64,000 bases of DNA from Candidatus Rokuibacteriota bacterium (GTDB lineage: Bacteria > Methylomirabilota > Methylomirabilia > Rokubacteriales > CSP1-6). Of this stretch, positions 9,237 to 19,007 are shown piece by piece (the first letter of the stretch is position 1; each line of letters begins with the position of its first letter). The notes under the pieces are model-generated. The model saw only the letters and a list, made by a program, of their open reading frames with translations. It searched no databases and was not told the DNA's origin. Made by a program: the position numbers and the translations under genes. The stretch lies in NCBI GenBank assembly GCA_003221515.1, contig QHSI01000109.1:58532-122531 (forward strand). Reading direction: 5' to 3'.

Positions 9237-10531
9237 GCGCCCGGGCTCGGGTGGAGATAGCGCCCGATCAGGTCGAGCGTCTCTCTCACCGCGCCGTGAC
9301 GGGACGCGAGGGCGTCGAATCCGGCGTCGCCCATCTTCGCTCGCAGATCCGGATCGGCGAGCAGCCGCCGGAGGTCGCGGCCGAGCTCTGCGGCATCACG
9401 GACCACGAGCGACGCGCCGACCGACTCGAGCACGCCGGCGGCCTCGCGGAAGTTCCCGGTGTGCGGTCCGACTAGGATGGGCTTGCGGCGCTGCGCCGGC
9501 TCGAGCACGTTGTGGCCGCCCAGGGGCACGAGGCTCCCGCCGACGAACACGACGTCGGCCAGCGCGTAGAGCGTCGCCAGCTCGCCGACGGTGTCCAGGA
9601 CGATCACGCGCGGGACGGCGGTTGGCGGCCGCGTCCTCGCCGACGGCAGCTCGCTGCGTCGCACTGCCGGCCATCCACGCCGATCGAGAAGTGCCTGCAC
9701 CTCCGGCGCCCGCTCCGGGTGCCGCGGCGCCAGCACGAGCACCAGCTCGGGACAATCCACGCTGGCGGCGCGGTGCGCCTCGAGCACCATGTCCTCTTCG
9801 CCCGGGTGCGTGCTGCCGGCAATCCACACCCGCCGCGACGCGGTCAGCCCGAGGAGTCGCCGCCACAGATCGACGGCGCCGGCCCTGTCGACGACGGCGG
9901 CGTCGGTCTTGACGTTGCCGGTGACGACGACGCGCTCGGGCGCGGCGCCGAGCGCGATGATCCGCCGCGCGTCCTCGTCCGACTGCATCGCGAACACCCG
10001 GACGTCAGCCAGGACGCGGCCGAGGAAGCCACGCACCAGCCGATAGCGACGGTAGGACCGATCCGAGATCCGCCCATTGGCGATCATGACCGGCACGCCG
10101 CGTGCGGCCACGGCCCGCAGCGTGTTCGGCCAGAGCTCGGTCTCCATGCAGATCAGGAACGCCGGGTTGATGGACGCCGAGACGCGCCGGGCGCCCCAGG
10201 GAAGATCCAGCGGGAAGAAACGATGCGTCGCCAGGCCCGCGAATCGCTCGCGGACGATCTGCGCACCCGTGCTGGTCACGGTCGTCACCACCAGCGGAAG
10301 GTCCGGATAGAGTCGCCGCAGCCCCTCGACGAGCGGCGTGGCGGCGATCGCCTCGCCGACGGACACCGCGTGCAGCCATCCCACGCGCTGGCCGCTGATC
10401 CTCGGCGCGCCGTAGCCGAGCCGCGCCCGGACATTGAGCGGCACGCCGCTCGTCAGGCGCCTCACCAGCGCGAGCGGCACGTAGAGCACGAGCAGGCCCA
10501 GCATCGCGATCGTGGTGTAGAGCGCGTACAT
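9233..10531 (-). CDS. waaA: 3-deoxy-D-manno-octulosonic acid (Kdo) transferase
   Basis: This is a GT30 Kdo transferase of 432 residues. It starts with a membrane anchor (LYTTIAMLGLLVLYVPLAL), then WLHAVSVGEAIAATPLV containing the catalytic Glu, ETELWPN in the acceptor domain, and VVTGNVKTDA and FVGGSLVPLGGHNVLEPA in the donor domain, all classic WaaA/KdtA motifs. It transfers Kdo from CMP-Kdo to the lipid IVA precursor. Whether it adds one, two or more Kdo cannot be read. The ATG at 10531 shares its base with the TGA of the preceding acyltransferase gene (TGATG). Confidence 0.95.
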   Translation of the reverse strand: MYALYTTIAMLGLLVLYVPLALVRRLTSGVPLNVRARLGYGAPRISGQRVGWLHAVSVGEAIAATPLVEGLRRLYPDLPLVVTTVTSTGAQIVRERFAGLATHRFFPLDLPWGARRVSASINPAFLICMETELWPNTLRAVAARGVPVMIANGRISDRSYRRYRLVRGFLGRVLADVRVFAMQSDEDARRIIALGAAPERVVVTGNVKTDAAVVDRAGAVDLWRRLLGLTASRRVWIAGSTHPGEEDMVLEAHRAASVDCPELVLVLAPRHPERAPEVQALLDRRGWPAVRRSELPSARTRPPTAVPRVIVLDTVGELATLYALADVVFVGGSLVPLGGHNVLEPAQRRKPILVGPHTGNFREAAGVLESVGASLVVRDAAELGRDLRRLLADPDLRAKMGDAGFDALASRHGAVRETLDLIGRYLHPSPGA

Positions 10532-11190
10532 CAGGCACCGACCAGCCGGTCGGCCGCGGCGGTCGCCTCGTCGAGGCTGCGCTCGATATCCTTGCGAACG
10601 AGGTCGCGGTCGGCGTCGCGTGGGACCCTCAGCGGGGCGCCGAACACCAGCGCGGCGCGTGCGAAGGGCGCGGGCACGAGAAACTCGTCCCACGTCGCCA
10701 TGCGCCTGGCTGGGCTCGCTGCGAAGCCGAGCGGGACGACCGGTGCGCCGGTGAGGGCCGCGAGCACGACGACTCCGGGACCGAGCTGGCGCTTCGGGCC
10801 ACGCGGGCCGTCGGGCACCAGCGCCACGTCGCGGCCGGCCTCGACGGTCGTCACGAGCGCGCGCATCGCCGCGGCGCCGCCGTGCGACGACGAGCCCCTG
10901 ACGACGTCGAGACCGAAGCGGCCCGCGTATCCGGCGACGATACTGCCGTCGCGCGAACGGCTCGCCAGCACGCTCACCGCGCGAGCCGCGTGGGTGCGGC
11001 GCAGCCGTGCGTTGAGCCAGGGCACCATCAAGATCCGCCCGTGCCAGACGCAGTAGATCAGCGGCCGCGCGCCCGACCAGTACGGCGCGAGCTCGTCGAC
11101 ACCCACGGTGCGCAAACGGAGCGTCAACCCGAGCAGGCGCACCAGCGCCGCGGCGGTCGGCGGAACGAGCGCGGGTACGAGATCATTCAT
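10531..11190 (-). CDS. Lysophospholipid acyltransferase-like protein, DUF374 (COG2121) family
   Basis: The 219-residue protein has CVWHGRILMVPW (the His-containing motif), SRDGSIVAGYAGRFGLDVVRGSS and VPDGPRGPKRQLGPGVVVLA, the signature order of DUF374. The family is related to glycerolipid acyltransferases and is commonly found beside waaA and lpxB. No LpxL/LpxM-type late acyltransferase is in the window, so a role as secondary lipid A acyltransferase is a reasonable inference but unproven. The ATG at 11190 lies in the second copy of a 46-47 bp direct duplication; the equivalent ATG in the first copy still overlaps the lpxB stop. Confidence 0.8.
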   Translation of the reverse strand: MNDLVPALVPPTAAALVRLLGLTLRLRTVGVDELAPYWSGARPLIYCVWHGRILMVPWLNARLRRTHAARAVSVLASRSRDGSIVAGYAGRFGLDVVRGSSSHGGAAAMRALVTTVEAGRDVALVPDGPRGPKRQLGPGVVVLAALTGAPVVPLGFAASPARRMATWDEFLVPAPFARAALVFGAPLRVPRDADRDLVRKDIERSLDEATAAADRLVGA

Positions 11191-11274
11191 TGGCGCGCCT
11201 CGCGCCGGGCGCTGCGGCTGCGCACTGGATCATTCATGTGGCGCGCCTCGCGCCGGGCGCTGCGGCTGCGCACT
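11181..11274. repeat. 46-47 bp imperfect tandem duplication at the lpxB / DUF374 gene junction
   Basis: Positions 11181-11226 and 11228-11274 are the same sequence (gatcattcat, then a G-insertion in the second copy, then tggcgcgcctcgcgccgggc and gctgcggctgcgcact). Each copy carries one ATGAATGATC start region read on the minus strand. The copy next to lpxB gives the lpxB stop and an overlapping ATG that opens only a 16-codon frame. The other copy carries the start actually used by the acyltransferase gene. The pattern is that of a recent slippage duplication plus a one-base indel. Confidence 0.9.
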
Positions 11275-12418
11275 GCCCTTGCGCTTGGGCGAGGACGAGC
11301 CGCGCGGCGCGGGTTCCCACACCGGGCTCGCCGAGCTGGCCGGCCAGCTCGCCGAACGCGGCGCGCTGGGTCTCGCGGGCGCCGGCGTCCTTCAAGAGCG
11401 GCAGTGCCGCGCCGGCGAGGCGATCGCCGGTCATCGCCCGCTGGTACAGCTCGGGCACGACGGCGCGGCCGAGCGTGAGGTTCGCGAGGCTCACCCACGG
11501 GACGCGGATCAGGAGCCGCACGAAGATCTCGCTCACGCGCGACAGCCGGTAGCAGACGACCATGGGCGTGCCGAGCAGCGCCGCCTCGAGCGTCACGGTG
11601 CCGGAGGTGACGAGCAGCAGATCGGCCGCGCGCACGACCGCGTATGTCTGGCCCGCGACGACCTCGACGGGCGGCCCACCTCGAAGAAGGCTCTCGACCA
11701 GGCGCTGGTCGATGGTGGGAGCCAGGCCCAGCACGAACCGCGCGCCCGGCGCCGCTGCCGACATCTGCGCCGTCGCTTCCCGCATCGCGGGCAACACGCT
11801 GGCGACCTCGTTGTGCCGGCTCCCCGGCAGGAGCCCGACCACGAGCGCCCCCTCGTCGATTCCGAGCGCACGGCGCGCCGATTCACGCGTGGGCGCGCCC
11901 GCGATTTGATCGAACAACGGGTGCCCGACGAACTCCACCGGGACTCCTGCCTGACGATACAGGGGCAGCTCGAATGGAAACACGGCCAGGACGAGCGAGA
12001 CGAACCGCCGGATCGCCCGCACGCGGTGCCCACGCCACGCCCAGATCTGCGGGGGGATGAAATAGACGACCGGCACACCGGCCCGGCGCGCCGCGCGCGC
12101 CAGCCGCAGATTGAACTCAGGGAAGTCGATCAGGACGAGCACGCCGGGACGCTCGGGGCCGCTGAGCGCCGCCCGCAGCTTGCGATAGGCGCGGTAGAGG
12201 CGAGGCACCTGGCCGACCGCCTCGCGGTGGCCCACGACGGCGGTCGCGGTGACATCCTCCATGAGGTCCATCCCGGCGGCGGCCATTCGCGCTCCGCCCA
12301 TGCCGAAGAGGCGACAGCTGGGCTCGAGCCCGCGCAGCGCCCGGCACAGGCTGGCGCCGTGCAGGTCACCGGAGGCCTCGCCCGCGACGAGCATGATCGC
12401 CGGCGGCGCGCCGGCCAT
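11234..12418 (-). CDS. lpxB: Lipid-A-disaccharide synthase
   Basis: This 394-residue GT19 enzyme starts with IMLVAGEASGDLHGASL, the LpxB N-terminal signature. It also has FGMGGARMAAAGM, LIDFPEFNLRLA, YFIPPQIWAWRGHR, VEFVGHPLFDQI, GLLPGSRHNEV and LLVTSGTVTLEAALLGTPMVVCY, all family motifs. It condenses UDP-2,3-diacylglucosamine with lipid X. The start ATG (12418) shares a base with the lpxI stop (TGATG). The last dozen codons (QCAAAAPGARRAT) come from the duplicated segment shared with the region before the next gene, so the original C-terminus may have differed by a few residues. Confidence 0.95.
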   Translation of the reverse strand: MAGAPPAIMLVAGEASGDLHGASLCRALRGLEPSCRLFGMGGARMAAAGMDLMEDVTATAVVGHREAVGQVPRLYRAYRKLRAALSGPERPGVLVLIDFPEFNLRLARAARRAGVPVVYFIPPQIWAWRGHRVRAIRRFVSLVLAVFPFELPLYRQAGVPVEFVGHPLFDQIAGAPTRESARRALGIDEGALVVGLLPGSRHNEVASVLPAMREATAQMSAAAPGARFVLGLAPTIDQRLVESLLRGGPPVEVVAGQTYAVVRAADLLLVTSGTVTLEAALLGTPMVVCYRLSRVSEIFVRLLIRVPWVSLANLTLGRAVVPELYQRAMTGDRLAGAALPLLKDAGARETQRAAFGELAGQLGEPGVGTRAARLVLAQAQGQCAAAAPGARRAT

Positions 12419-13218
12419 CACGCGACACCCGCCAGGACCAGGCCGGCGCCGTCGGCGATCCGGAGGCACTCGTCCTTCTCTAGGATCAGCACGCGCTCCG
12501 CCTCGACCGCGACGACGGTCGCGCCCCCGGATGCGGCCTCCGCGAGAGTTTCCGGACCGATGGTCGGCGTGTCGAAGCGGTAGTCGTGATCCCGCGCCAC
12601 CGCCTTCACCACGACGGCGCCGGGACCGGAGTGCGCGACACCGCGCCGTATCGCCTCGGTCGTGCCTTCGCTCGCCTCGACCGCTATCACGGCGCCCTGC
12701 TTGACCACGACGGTCTGACCGATGCCGGCATCGGCCACCATCCGCGCGACCGCGAGGCCACGCTGGACGTCGGTCAGCTCGGCCTCGGTGAGGGCGCGGG
12801 CCGACCAGCAGCCGCTGGGGGCCAACCAGTCGCCCAGGAACGCGCGCTGGTCGAGGAGCGTGATGCCCATCTGGCCCAGGGTCGTGACCACGGCCTGCAC
12901 GAGGTTCGTGTCGACCAGCGCCCCGGCCCTCGCCGTGATCTCCGCCACCGCGGCGTCCGGGCGGCCGCCGTGAAAGTAGTCGCGCATCCAGAACTTGCCC
13001 GAGAAGAGCACAGCGCCGATCTGTTCGTGGGCGAGCGCGGCGAGCACGGCGCCGGCTTCGTTGAGCACGGCCGGCACCGTGCGGTCGGCGTGGACGCTCA
13101 CACCGGGCGCCTCGCCGAAGGTGAACGCCACGACACGCCAGCCCTGGCGTCGTGCCTGGCCCGCCATCCGGGCCGGCAGAACGCCGGCGCCGCACATCAG
13201 GCCGAGTGACCGCTCCAC
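12418..13218 (-). CDS. lpxI: UDP-2,3-diacylglucosamine pyrophosphatase LpxI
   Basis: The 266-residue protein has the LpxI N-terminus LGLMCGAGVLPARMA (LGLxxGxGxLP), followed by the conserved FSGKFWMRDYFHGGRPD and LLDQRAFLGDWLAPSG segments. The second domain has VVVKQGAVIAVEASEGTTEAIRRG, ending with TPTIGPETL. It hydrolyses UDP-diacylglucosamine to lipid X plus UMP, replacing LpxH. The GTG at 13218 keeps the complete LGL motif and overlaps the oxidoreductase gene by 22 bases. ATG 13197 (TGATG coupling) would remove VERSLGL and is less likely on motif grounds. It feeds LpxB directly downstream. Confidence 0.9.
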   Translation of the reverse strand: MERSLGLMCGAGVLPARMAGQARRQGWRVVAFTFGEAPGVSVHADRTVPAVLNEAGAVLAALAHEQIGAVLFSGKFWMRDYFHGGRPDAAVAEITARAGALVDTNLVQAVVTTLGQMGITLLDQRAFLGDWLAPSGCWSARALTEAELTDVQRGLAVARMVADAGIGQTVVVKQGAVIAVEASEGTTEAIRRGVAHSGPGAVVVKAVARDHDYRFDTPTIGPETLAEAASGGATVVAVEAERVLILEKDECLRIADGAGLVLAGVA

Positions 13219-14225
13219 GGAAGGTTGTTCGCGTCCGCCTCGGGGCGGCCGTCCCGGATCATTCGCTCGATCTCGAGGGCCATCGCGAGCGATCTTAGAT
13301 CTTCGGCCTCGGCCAGGACCATCGCCTCGCCCGTGCGCGCCCGCCGGACGGCGCGGACCAGATGGAGGATTTCGAGCTTGAGGGGATTGTCCTTGTGCAC
13401 CTGCACGTGCTCCACGAAGGAGGCGCGCCGGTAGCGGATCGATTCGCGGTTGAGCGTGTACTCCTGCGCCGCGCGACGGTGGATCCGGATGTCCTGTTCC
13501 GAGTAGTCGAGGACCACGTACGCGTCCGGCTGCGTGATGGCCAGCGTCCGGATCTTCTCCTCGGTGGCCCGGCTGGCGGTGATGAGCGCGATCGTTCCCG
13601 ATTCGAAGCCGACCTGGACGTTCGCGATGTCGATGACGCCGGAGTTGACCGAGGTGCCCATCGCGGCGAGGCGCCGCGGCGGCGAGTCGACCAGCGACAG
13701 GACGATGTCGAGGTCGTGGATCATCAGGTCCATGACCACGCTGTCCTTCTGCACGCGCGGCGCGAACGGGCCCAGGCGCCGCGATTCGATGAGGATCGGG
13801 TGCTCGACGATCTTCTTCAGCTCCTGCACGGCGCCGTTGAACCGCTCGACGTGCCCCACGTGCAGGACGGCGCCGCTGCGCCGCGCGATCGCGAACAGCT
13901 CGCGGGCCTCTTCGACGGTGGGCGCGATCGGCTTCTCGACCAGGACGCCGATACCGGCCTCCAGCAGGTCGGCCGCGACCGGGAAGTGCTGCTCGGTGGG
14001 TACCGCGACGCTGACGATGTCGACCAGGCCGATCAGGTCGCGATGGTCGACCAGCGCGCGGGTGTCGTAGGGAGCCGCGACCTTGGCCGCGCGCGACCGG
14101 TCGACGTCGACGACGCCGGCCAGCTCGATGTCCCACAGCTCCGCGTACGCGAGCAGGTGATACTGCCCCATGTGCCCCGCGCCCACCACGCCAGCCCGTA
14201 GCTTCCGGTCGTCGGACCCCATCAC
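13197..14225 (-). CDS. Gfo/Idh/MocA family oxidoreductase in the lipid A operon
   Basis: This 342-residue NAD(P)-dependent dehydrogenase has the Rossmann loop GVVGAGHMGQYH near the N-terminus, SVAVPTEQHFPVAADLLEAG and EKPIAPTVEEA, the EKP motif with the catalytic-site lysine. Oxidoreductases of this family sit between lpxA and lpxB in many LPS clusters. In Acidithiobacillus and Leptospira the homologous GnnA oxidises UDP-GlcNAc at C3 so that the aminotransferase GnnB can make the 3-amino sugar used for amide-linked lipid A. No gnnB is present here, so the GnnA role is only a candidate. The start is either GTG 14225 or the adjacent ATG 14222, which overlaps the lpxA stop. Confidence 0.75.
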   Translation of the reverse strand: MMGSDDRKLRAGVVGAGHMGQYHLLAYAELWDIELAGVVDVDRSRAAKVAAPYDTRALVDHRDLIGLVDIVSVAVPTEQHFPVAADLLEAGIGVLVEKPIAPTVEEARELFAIARRSGAVLHVGHVERFNGAVQELKKIVEHPILIESRRLGPFAPRVQKDSVVMDLMIHDLDIVLSLVDSPPRRLAAMGTSVNSGVIDIANVQVGFESGTIALITASRATEEKIRTLAITQPDAYVVLDYSEQDIRIHRRAAQEYTLNRESIRYRRASFVEHVQVHKDNPLKLEILHLVRAVRRARTGEAMVLAEAEDLRSLAMALEIERMIRDGRPEADANNLPWSGHSA

Positions 14226-15065
14226 ACTCTCTCGCTCTCGGGACGCGCGACCGTTTGCTCATTGTCGCCGGCGAATCGACCCGCCCGCCGACCGCCGCCG
14301 CAGATTCCGCGCCGCGCGCCCGCGATGAAGTCGAGCAGGCGGGTCAGCGGCGGCGACGGGGGCAGCTCGCTGCGGATCCGCTCGACGGCGCGCCGCGGGG
14401 TGAGCGCGCTGCGATAGAGCAGCCGGTAGGCGTCCTGCAGCAGGCGGCGATCGGCCTCGGCCATGCCGGCGCGCCGGAGCCCGATGTGGTTGATGCCGTA
14501 CGCGACGGCGGGATTGCCATCCGCCCGCACGTAGGGCGGTACGTCGGCGTTGAGCTTGGAGTGGCCGCCCACATAGGCGTACGCGCCGACCCGGGTGAAC
14601 GGCACGAGCCCGCTGAGGCCCCCGAACGTCGCGCACTCGCCGATCTCGCAGTGTCCGGCGATGCCGGCGTAGTTGATGATGATCGCGCCGTCGCCGATGC
14701 GACAATCGTGCGCCACGTGGCTCATCCCCATCAGCAGGCAGCCGTCGCCGATCTCGGTCCATCCGTCCGGCCGGGTCGCGCGGTGGATCGTGACGTACTC
14801 GCGGATGTCGGTGTCGGCGCCGATCCGGACGCCGCTCGGCGTGCCCTCCTGAAACTTGAGGTCCTGCGGCCGGCCGCCCAGCACCGAGCCGTGGCCCACC
14901 TTCGCGCGGTCGCCGATCTCCACGCGGCCCTCGAGCACGCAGTGATGGCCGATCTCCACGTCGGCGCCCAGCGTCACCTCGGCACCGACGACCGAGAAGG
15001 CGCCCACCCGAACCCGCGGGTGAAGGACCGCCTTCGGGTCTACGAGCGCCGTCGGATGCACGCCG

Positions 15066-15079
<14 letters not shown>
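14222..15079 (-). CDS. lpxA: UDP-N-acetylglucosamine O-acyltransferase
   Basis: This 285-residue left-handed beta-helix acyltransferase has hexapeptide repeats from [20 protein letters not shown] onward. The LpxA-specific segments are [37 protein letters not shown] (catalytic His), [20 protein letters not shown] and [18 protein letters not shown]. It performs the first step of lipid A synthesis with 3-hydroxyacyl-ACP. The C-terminal helical domain is present, with an unusual polar tail after the RGICGGG stretch. The ATG at 15079 overlaps the lpxD end by 14 bases, leaving no room for the fabZ gene that often sits between them. Confidence 0.95.
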
Positions 15080-16154
<1,075 letters not shown>

Positions 16155-16159
16155 GGGTG

Positions 16160-16756
16160 CTACGGCTTCGGCGGGGACGCGCCCGGGGCGACCGGTCCCT
16201 TCGCCCCCGGCTGCTGATCGTACGCGCGGATGATCTCGTCGGTCAGATCCGCCTCGTTCGAGGCGTAGAGGACCGAGGCGCCCCGCTTCTCCACGATGAG
16301 GTAGCAGCCGCGCTCCTTGCCGACGCGGTCGATGACGCCAGACAGGTCCTGGAGGACGCGCTGGAGGAGGAGCTGCTCCTTCTTCTCGAGCTCCTTCTGG
16401 TAGTCGTCCATCAGCCGGCTGGCGTCGCGGCGCTTGCGCTCGAACTGCTCCTGCTTGTCCCGCCGGGCGTCGGCCGCCATCAGCGGTCCCTTCTTCTCGA
16501 GCTCGTCCCGCAGCTTCTCGAGCTCGACGCGCTTGCCGTCCATCTCGCGCTGCATTCCCGTCTTCTCGCGCTCGAGCTGGTCGCGCGCGGCCACACCGGC
16601 CGCCGACCGCGCCAGCACCCGCTGCACGTCGATGAACGCGATCCGGACCCCTCCGCAATTCGCCGGCGCCTGGGCGCCGACCGGAGCCGCGGTCGCGCCG
16701 AGCAGCGCCGCCGCCGAGACGAGCGCGACGTTCAGCAGGACCTTCGACATCTTCAT
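16160..16756 (-). CDS. ompH: OmpH/Skp family periplasmic chaperone
   Basis: The 198-residue precursor has a signal peptide ([20 protein letters not shown], cleavage probably after APVGA) and then the OmpH opening [14 protein letters not shown] long charged coiled-coil region (about residues 60-150; [17 protein letters not shown] is typical) forms the tentacles of the Skp trimer. The C-terminal strand [15 protein letters not shown] and a proline-rich tail follow. It would hold unfolded outer-membrane proteins on their way to BamA. A good ribosome site (AGGAGGGG, 7 bases before ATG) sits in the 10-base gap after the bamA stop. Confidence 0.9.
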   Translation of the reverse strand: MKMSKVLLNVALVSAAALLGATAAPVGAQAPANCGGVRIAFIDVQRVLARSAAGVAARDQLEREKTGMQREMDGKRVELEKLRDELEKKGPLMAADARRDKQEQFERKRRDASRLMDDYQKELEKKEQLLLQRVLQDLSGVIDRVGKERGCYLIVEKRGASVLYASNEADLTDEIIRAYDQQPGAKGPVAPGASPPKP

Positions 16757-16766
16757 CCAACCCCTC

Positions 16767-19007
16767 CTAGAACGGCGACCCGACCGAGAAGTGGAACGCC
16801 CCGAAGCCTTCGCCCGGCTTCCGGTCGAGATTGATCCCGTAGTCGACTCGAATCGGCCCGAACGGCGACTGCCATCGTATACCCCCGCCGGCCGCCTTGC
16901 GAAGATCCGTCGCGTCGAACTCGGTGCTGAATCCGTAGACGTTGCCGATGTCGAAGAACCCCGCGATCCGGAAGGCGAAGGGGAGCGGGATGATGTACTC
17001 GACGTTGCCGAGCAGCTCGCTGGTGCCCCCGGTCTTGAACCCGCCCGAGTCCTTGGGTGAGAGGCTGTGGAACTTGAAGCTCCGGATGGAGTTCGGACCG
17101 CCGAGATAGAAGCGCTCGAAGATCGGCAGCGGATCGTTGGACCAGCCGAAGCCGTACCCGGCCTCGGCACGCGTCGCGATGATGTGGTCGAACCAGATCG
17201 GCTTGAAATAGGTCTGCAACCCGGTCAGCTTGACAAATCTAGAGTCACCGCCGAGCCCGGCGAAGTCGGCGTTGAGCGACGTCTGCCCCCCCCTGGTCGG
17301 GGCCGCGACCAGGTCCCGGCTGTCGCGCGTCAGCGCGGCGCCGATCGCCGACGTCACGCTGACCCCTTCTTGGGACTTCAGGTCGGGCGACGCGCTATCG
17401 GAGATCTTCGTGATGTCGTCGCGCGACACCCGGTACCCGACCTGCCAGCGCCAGAACTCCTCGAACGGATGGCTCATGCGGAGATTCAGACCAGTCGCGT
17501 CGTAGTCGTATTCGCTGTACTGCCGGATGCTCTTGTAGATGTCGAAGCCGGCCGCCAAGGGCCGGTCGAACAGCCACGGCTCGGTGAAGCTGACGGTGCC
17601 CTGCTGCGAGTTAGCGCCGGCGCGGATCCGGATCGCCGCCTCCCAGCCCCGACCCAGGAAGTTCCGCTGGGCCAGGTCGATCGTGCCGACCAGGGAGTCG
17701 ACCGACGAGTAGCCGCCGCCGATGCTGAAGATGCCGGTCGGTCGCTCCACGACCTCGACGTTCACGATGATCTTGGTCTTGTCGGCGCCGGGCTGGGTCG
17801 TGACGTTCACGCTGTCGAAGTAGCCCAGGTTCACGAGCTTCTGCCGGGCGCGGTCCCGTTTCTGGAGCGTGTAGAGCTCGCCCTCGCGGAGCGGGAGCTC
17901 GCGGCGCAGGATCTTGTCCTGGCTGCGCACGTTGCCGTTGATGTTGATGCGCTCGACGTACACCTCGGGGCCTTCGGTGACCTCGAACGTCATGTTGATC
18001 AGGCTGCTCGCCGCGTTCTGGTCGCGCTTGGGGTTGACGTCGGCCGAGGCGCGGCCGATCGTGCTGTACAGATTCAGGATCCCCTGGGTGCTCTCGCGGA
18101 CCTTGCTCACCGAGAAGACGTCACCGGGCTTGAGCTTGATCTGGCGGGAGATCTCGCGCTCCGGCAGCAGCGTGACGCCGGTGACGTTCACGTCCCCGAC
18201 CTTGAACTGTGGCCCCTCGACCACCGTGATCGTGATCGTCACGCGCGCTTTCTCTCGATCGATCGCGATGTCGTGCGAGTCGACTCGGGACTGGATGTAC
18301 CCGTGGTCGTTGTACAGGGCGACGATCCGGTCGATGTCGAGGTCGAGCCGCTGGCGCTGAACCTTGCCACGCAGGATGAAGTACTGCCGCTCCCGCGTCT
18401 CCATCGCGTCCTTGATTTGGGCGTCGGTGAGGCCCTGGTTGCCTCGGAACACGATCTTTTCGATCGTGATCTGGCGCCCCTCGGCGATGCTGAAGACCAG
18501 CCGCACGTCGCCGTCGCTGAACTTCTCGACGTTCGGCGTGATCTGGACCTCGAAGTACCCTTCGTCCTCGTAGTAATCGCGGAGCTTCTCGACCGCCCGC
18601 TGCACGTCGACCGGGTTGTAGACGCTGCCCAGCTTGATGTCGATCTTGTCCTGCAGGGTGTCCCGGTCGCTCTTCTTGTTGCCGGCGAAATCCAGGTCGC
18701 GGACGAAGGGGCGCTCGGTCACCACGAACGTCACCCTCACCCCGCCCTCGAAGTCGTCGACCCGCATCTGGACGTCGTCGAAGAAGCCGAGGCTGAAGAT
18801 GGCCTTGATGTCGTCCTGCAGGACCGTCGGGTTGAAGGGCGAGCCGATGGCGGCCTTGACGCGTCCCAAGATCACGGCTTCCTGGACGCGCCGGTTCCCC
18901 TCCACGTGGAGGTCCTTGATGACGATGGTGGGTTGCGGCGACTGCTGAGCTTTGGCGCTGGGGAAGACGAGGAGACCGATGGTCAGGACGGCGAGAGTCG
19001 CCAGACC
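16767..19007 (-). other. bamA: BamA module of the fused frame: outer-membrane protein assembly factor
   Basis: The module opens with a hydrophobic core [14 protein letters not shown] and a signal peptidase site PSAKA|Q (about residues 806-824 of the frame), then five POTRA repeats (first [14 protein letters not shown], later [28 protein letters not shown] and [16 protein letters not shown]), then the Omp85 barrel. In the barrel [16 protein letters not shown] contains the conserved lid-loop region and the chain ends with a C-terminal phenylalanine (FHFSVGSPF), the BAM recognition signal. Length from the signal peptide is about 746 residues, normal for BamA. It catalyses beta-barrel insertion into the outer membrane; OmpH is encoded directly after it. 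Confidence 0.9.
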
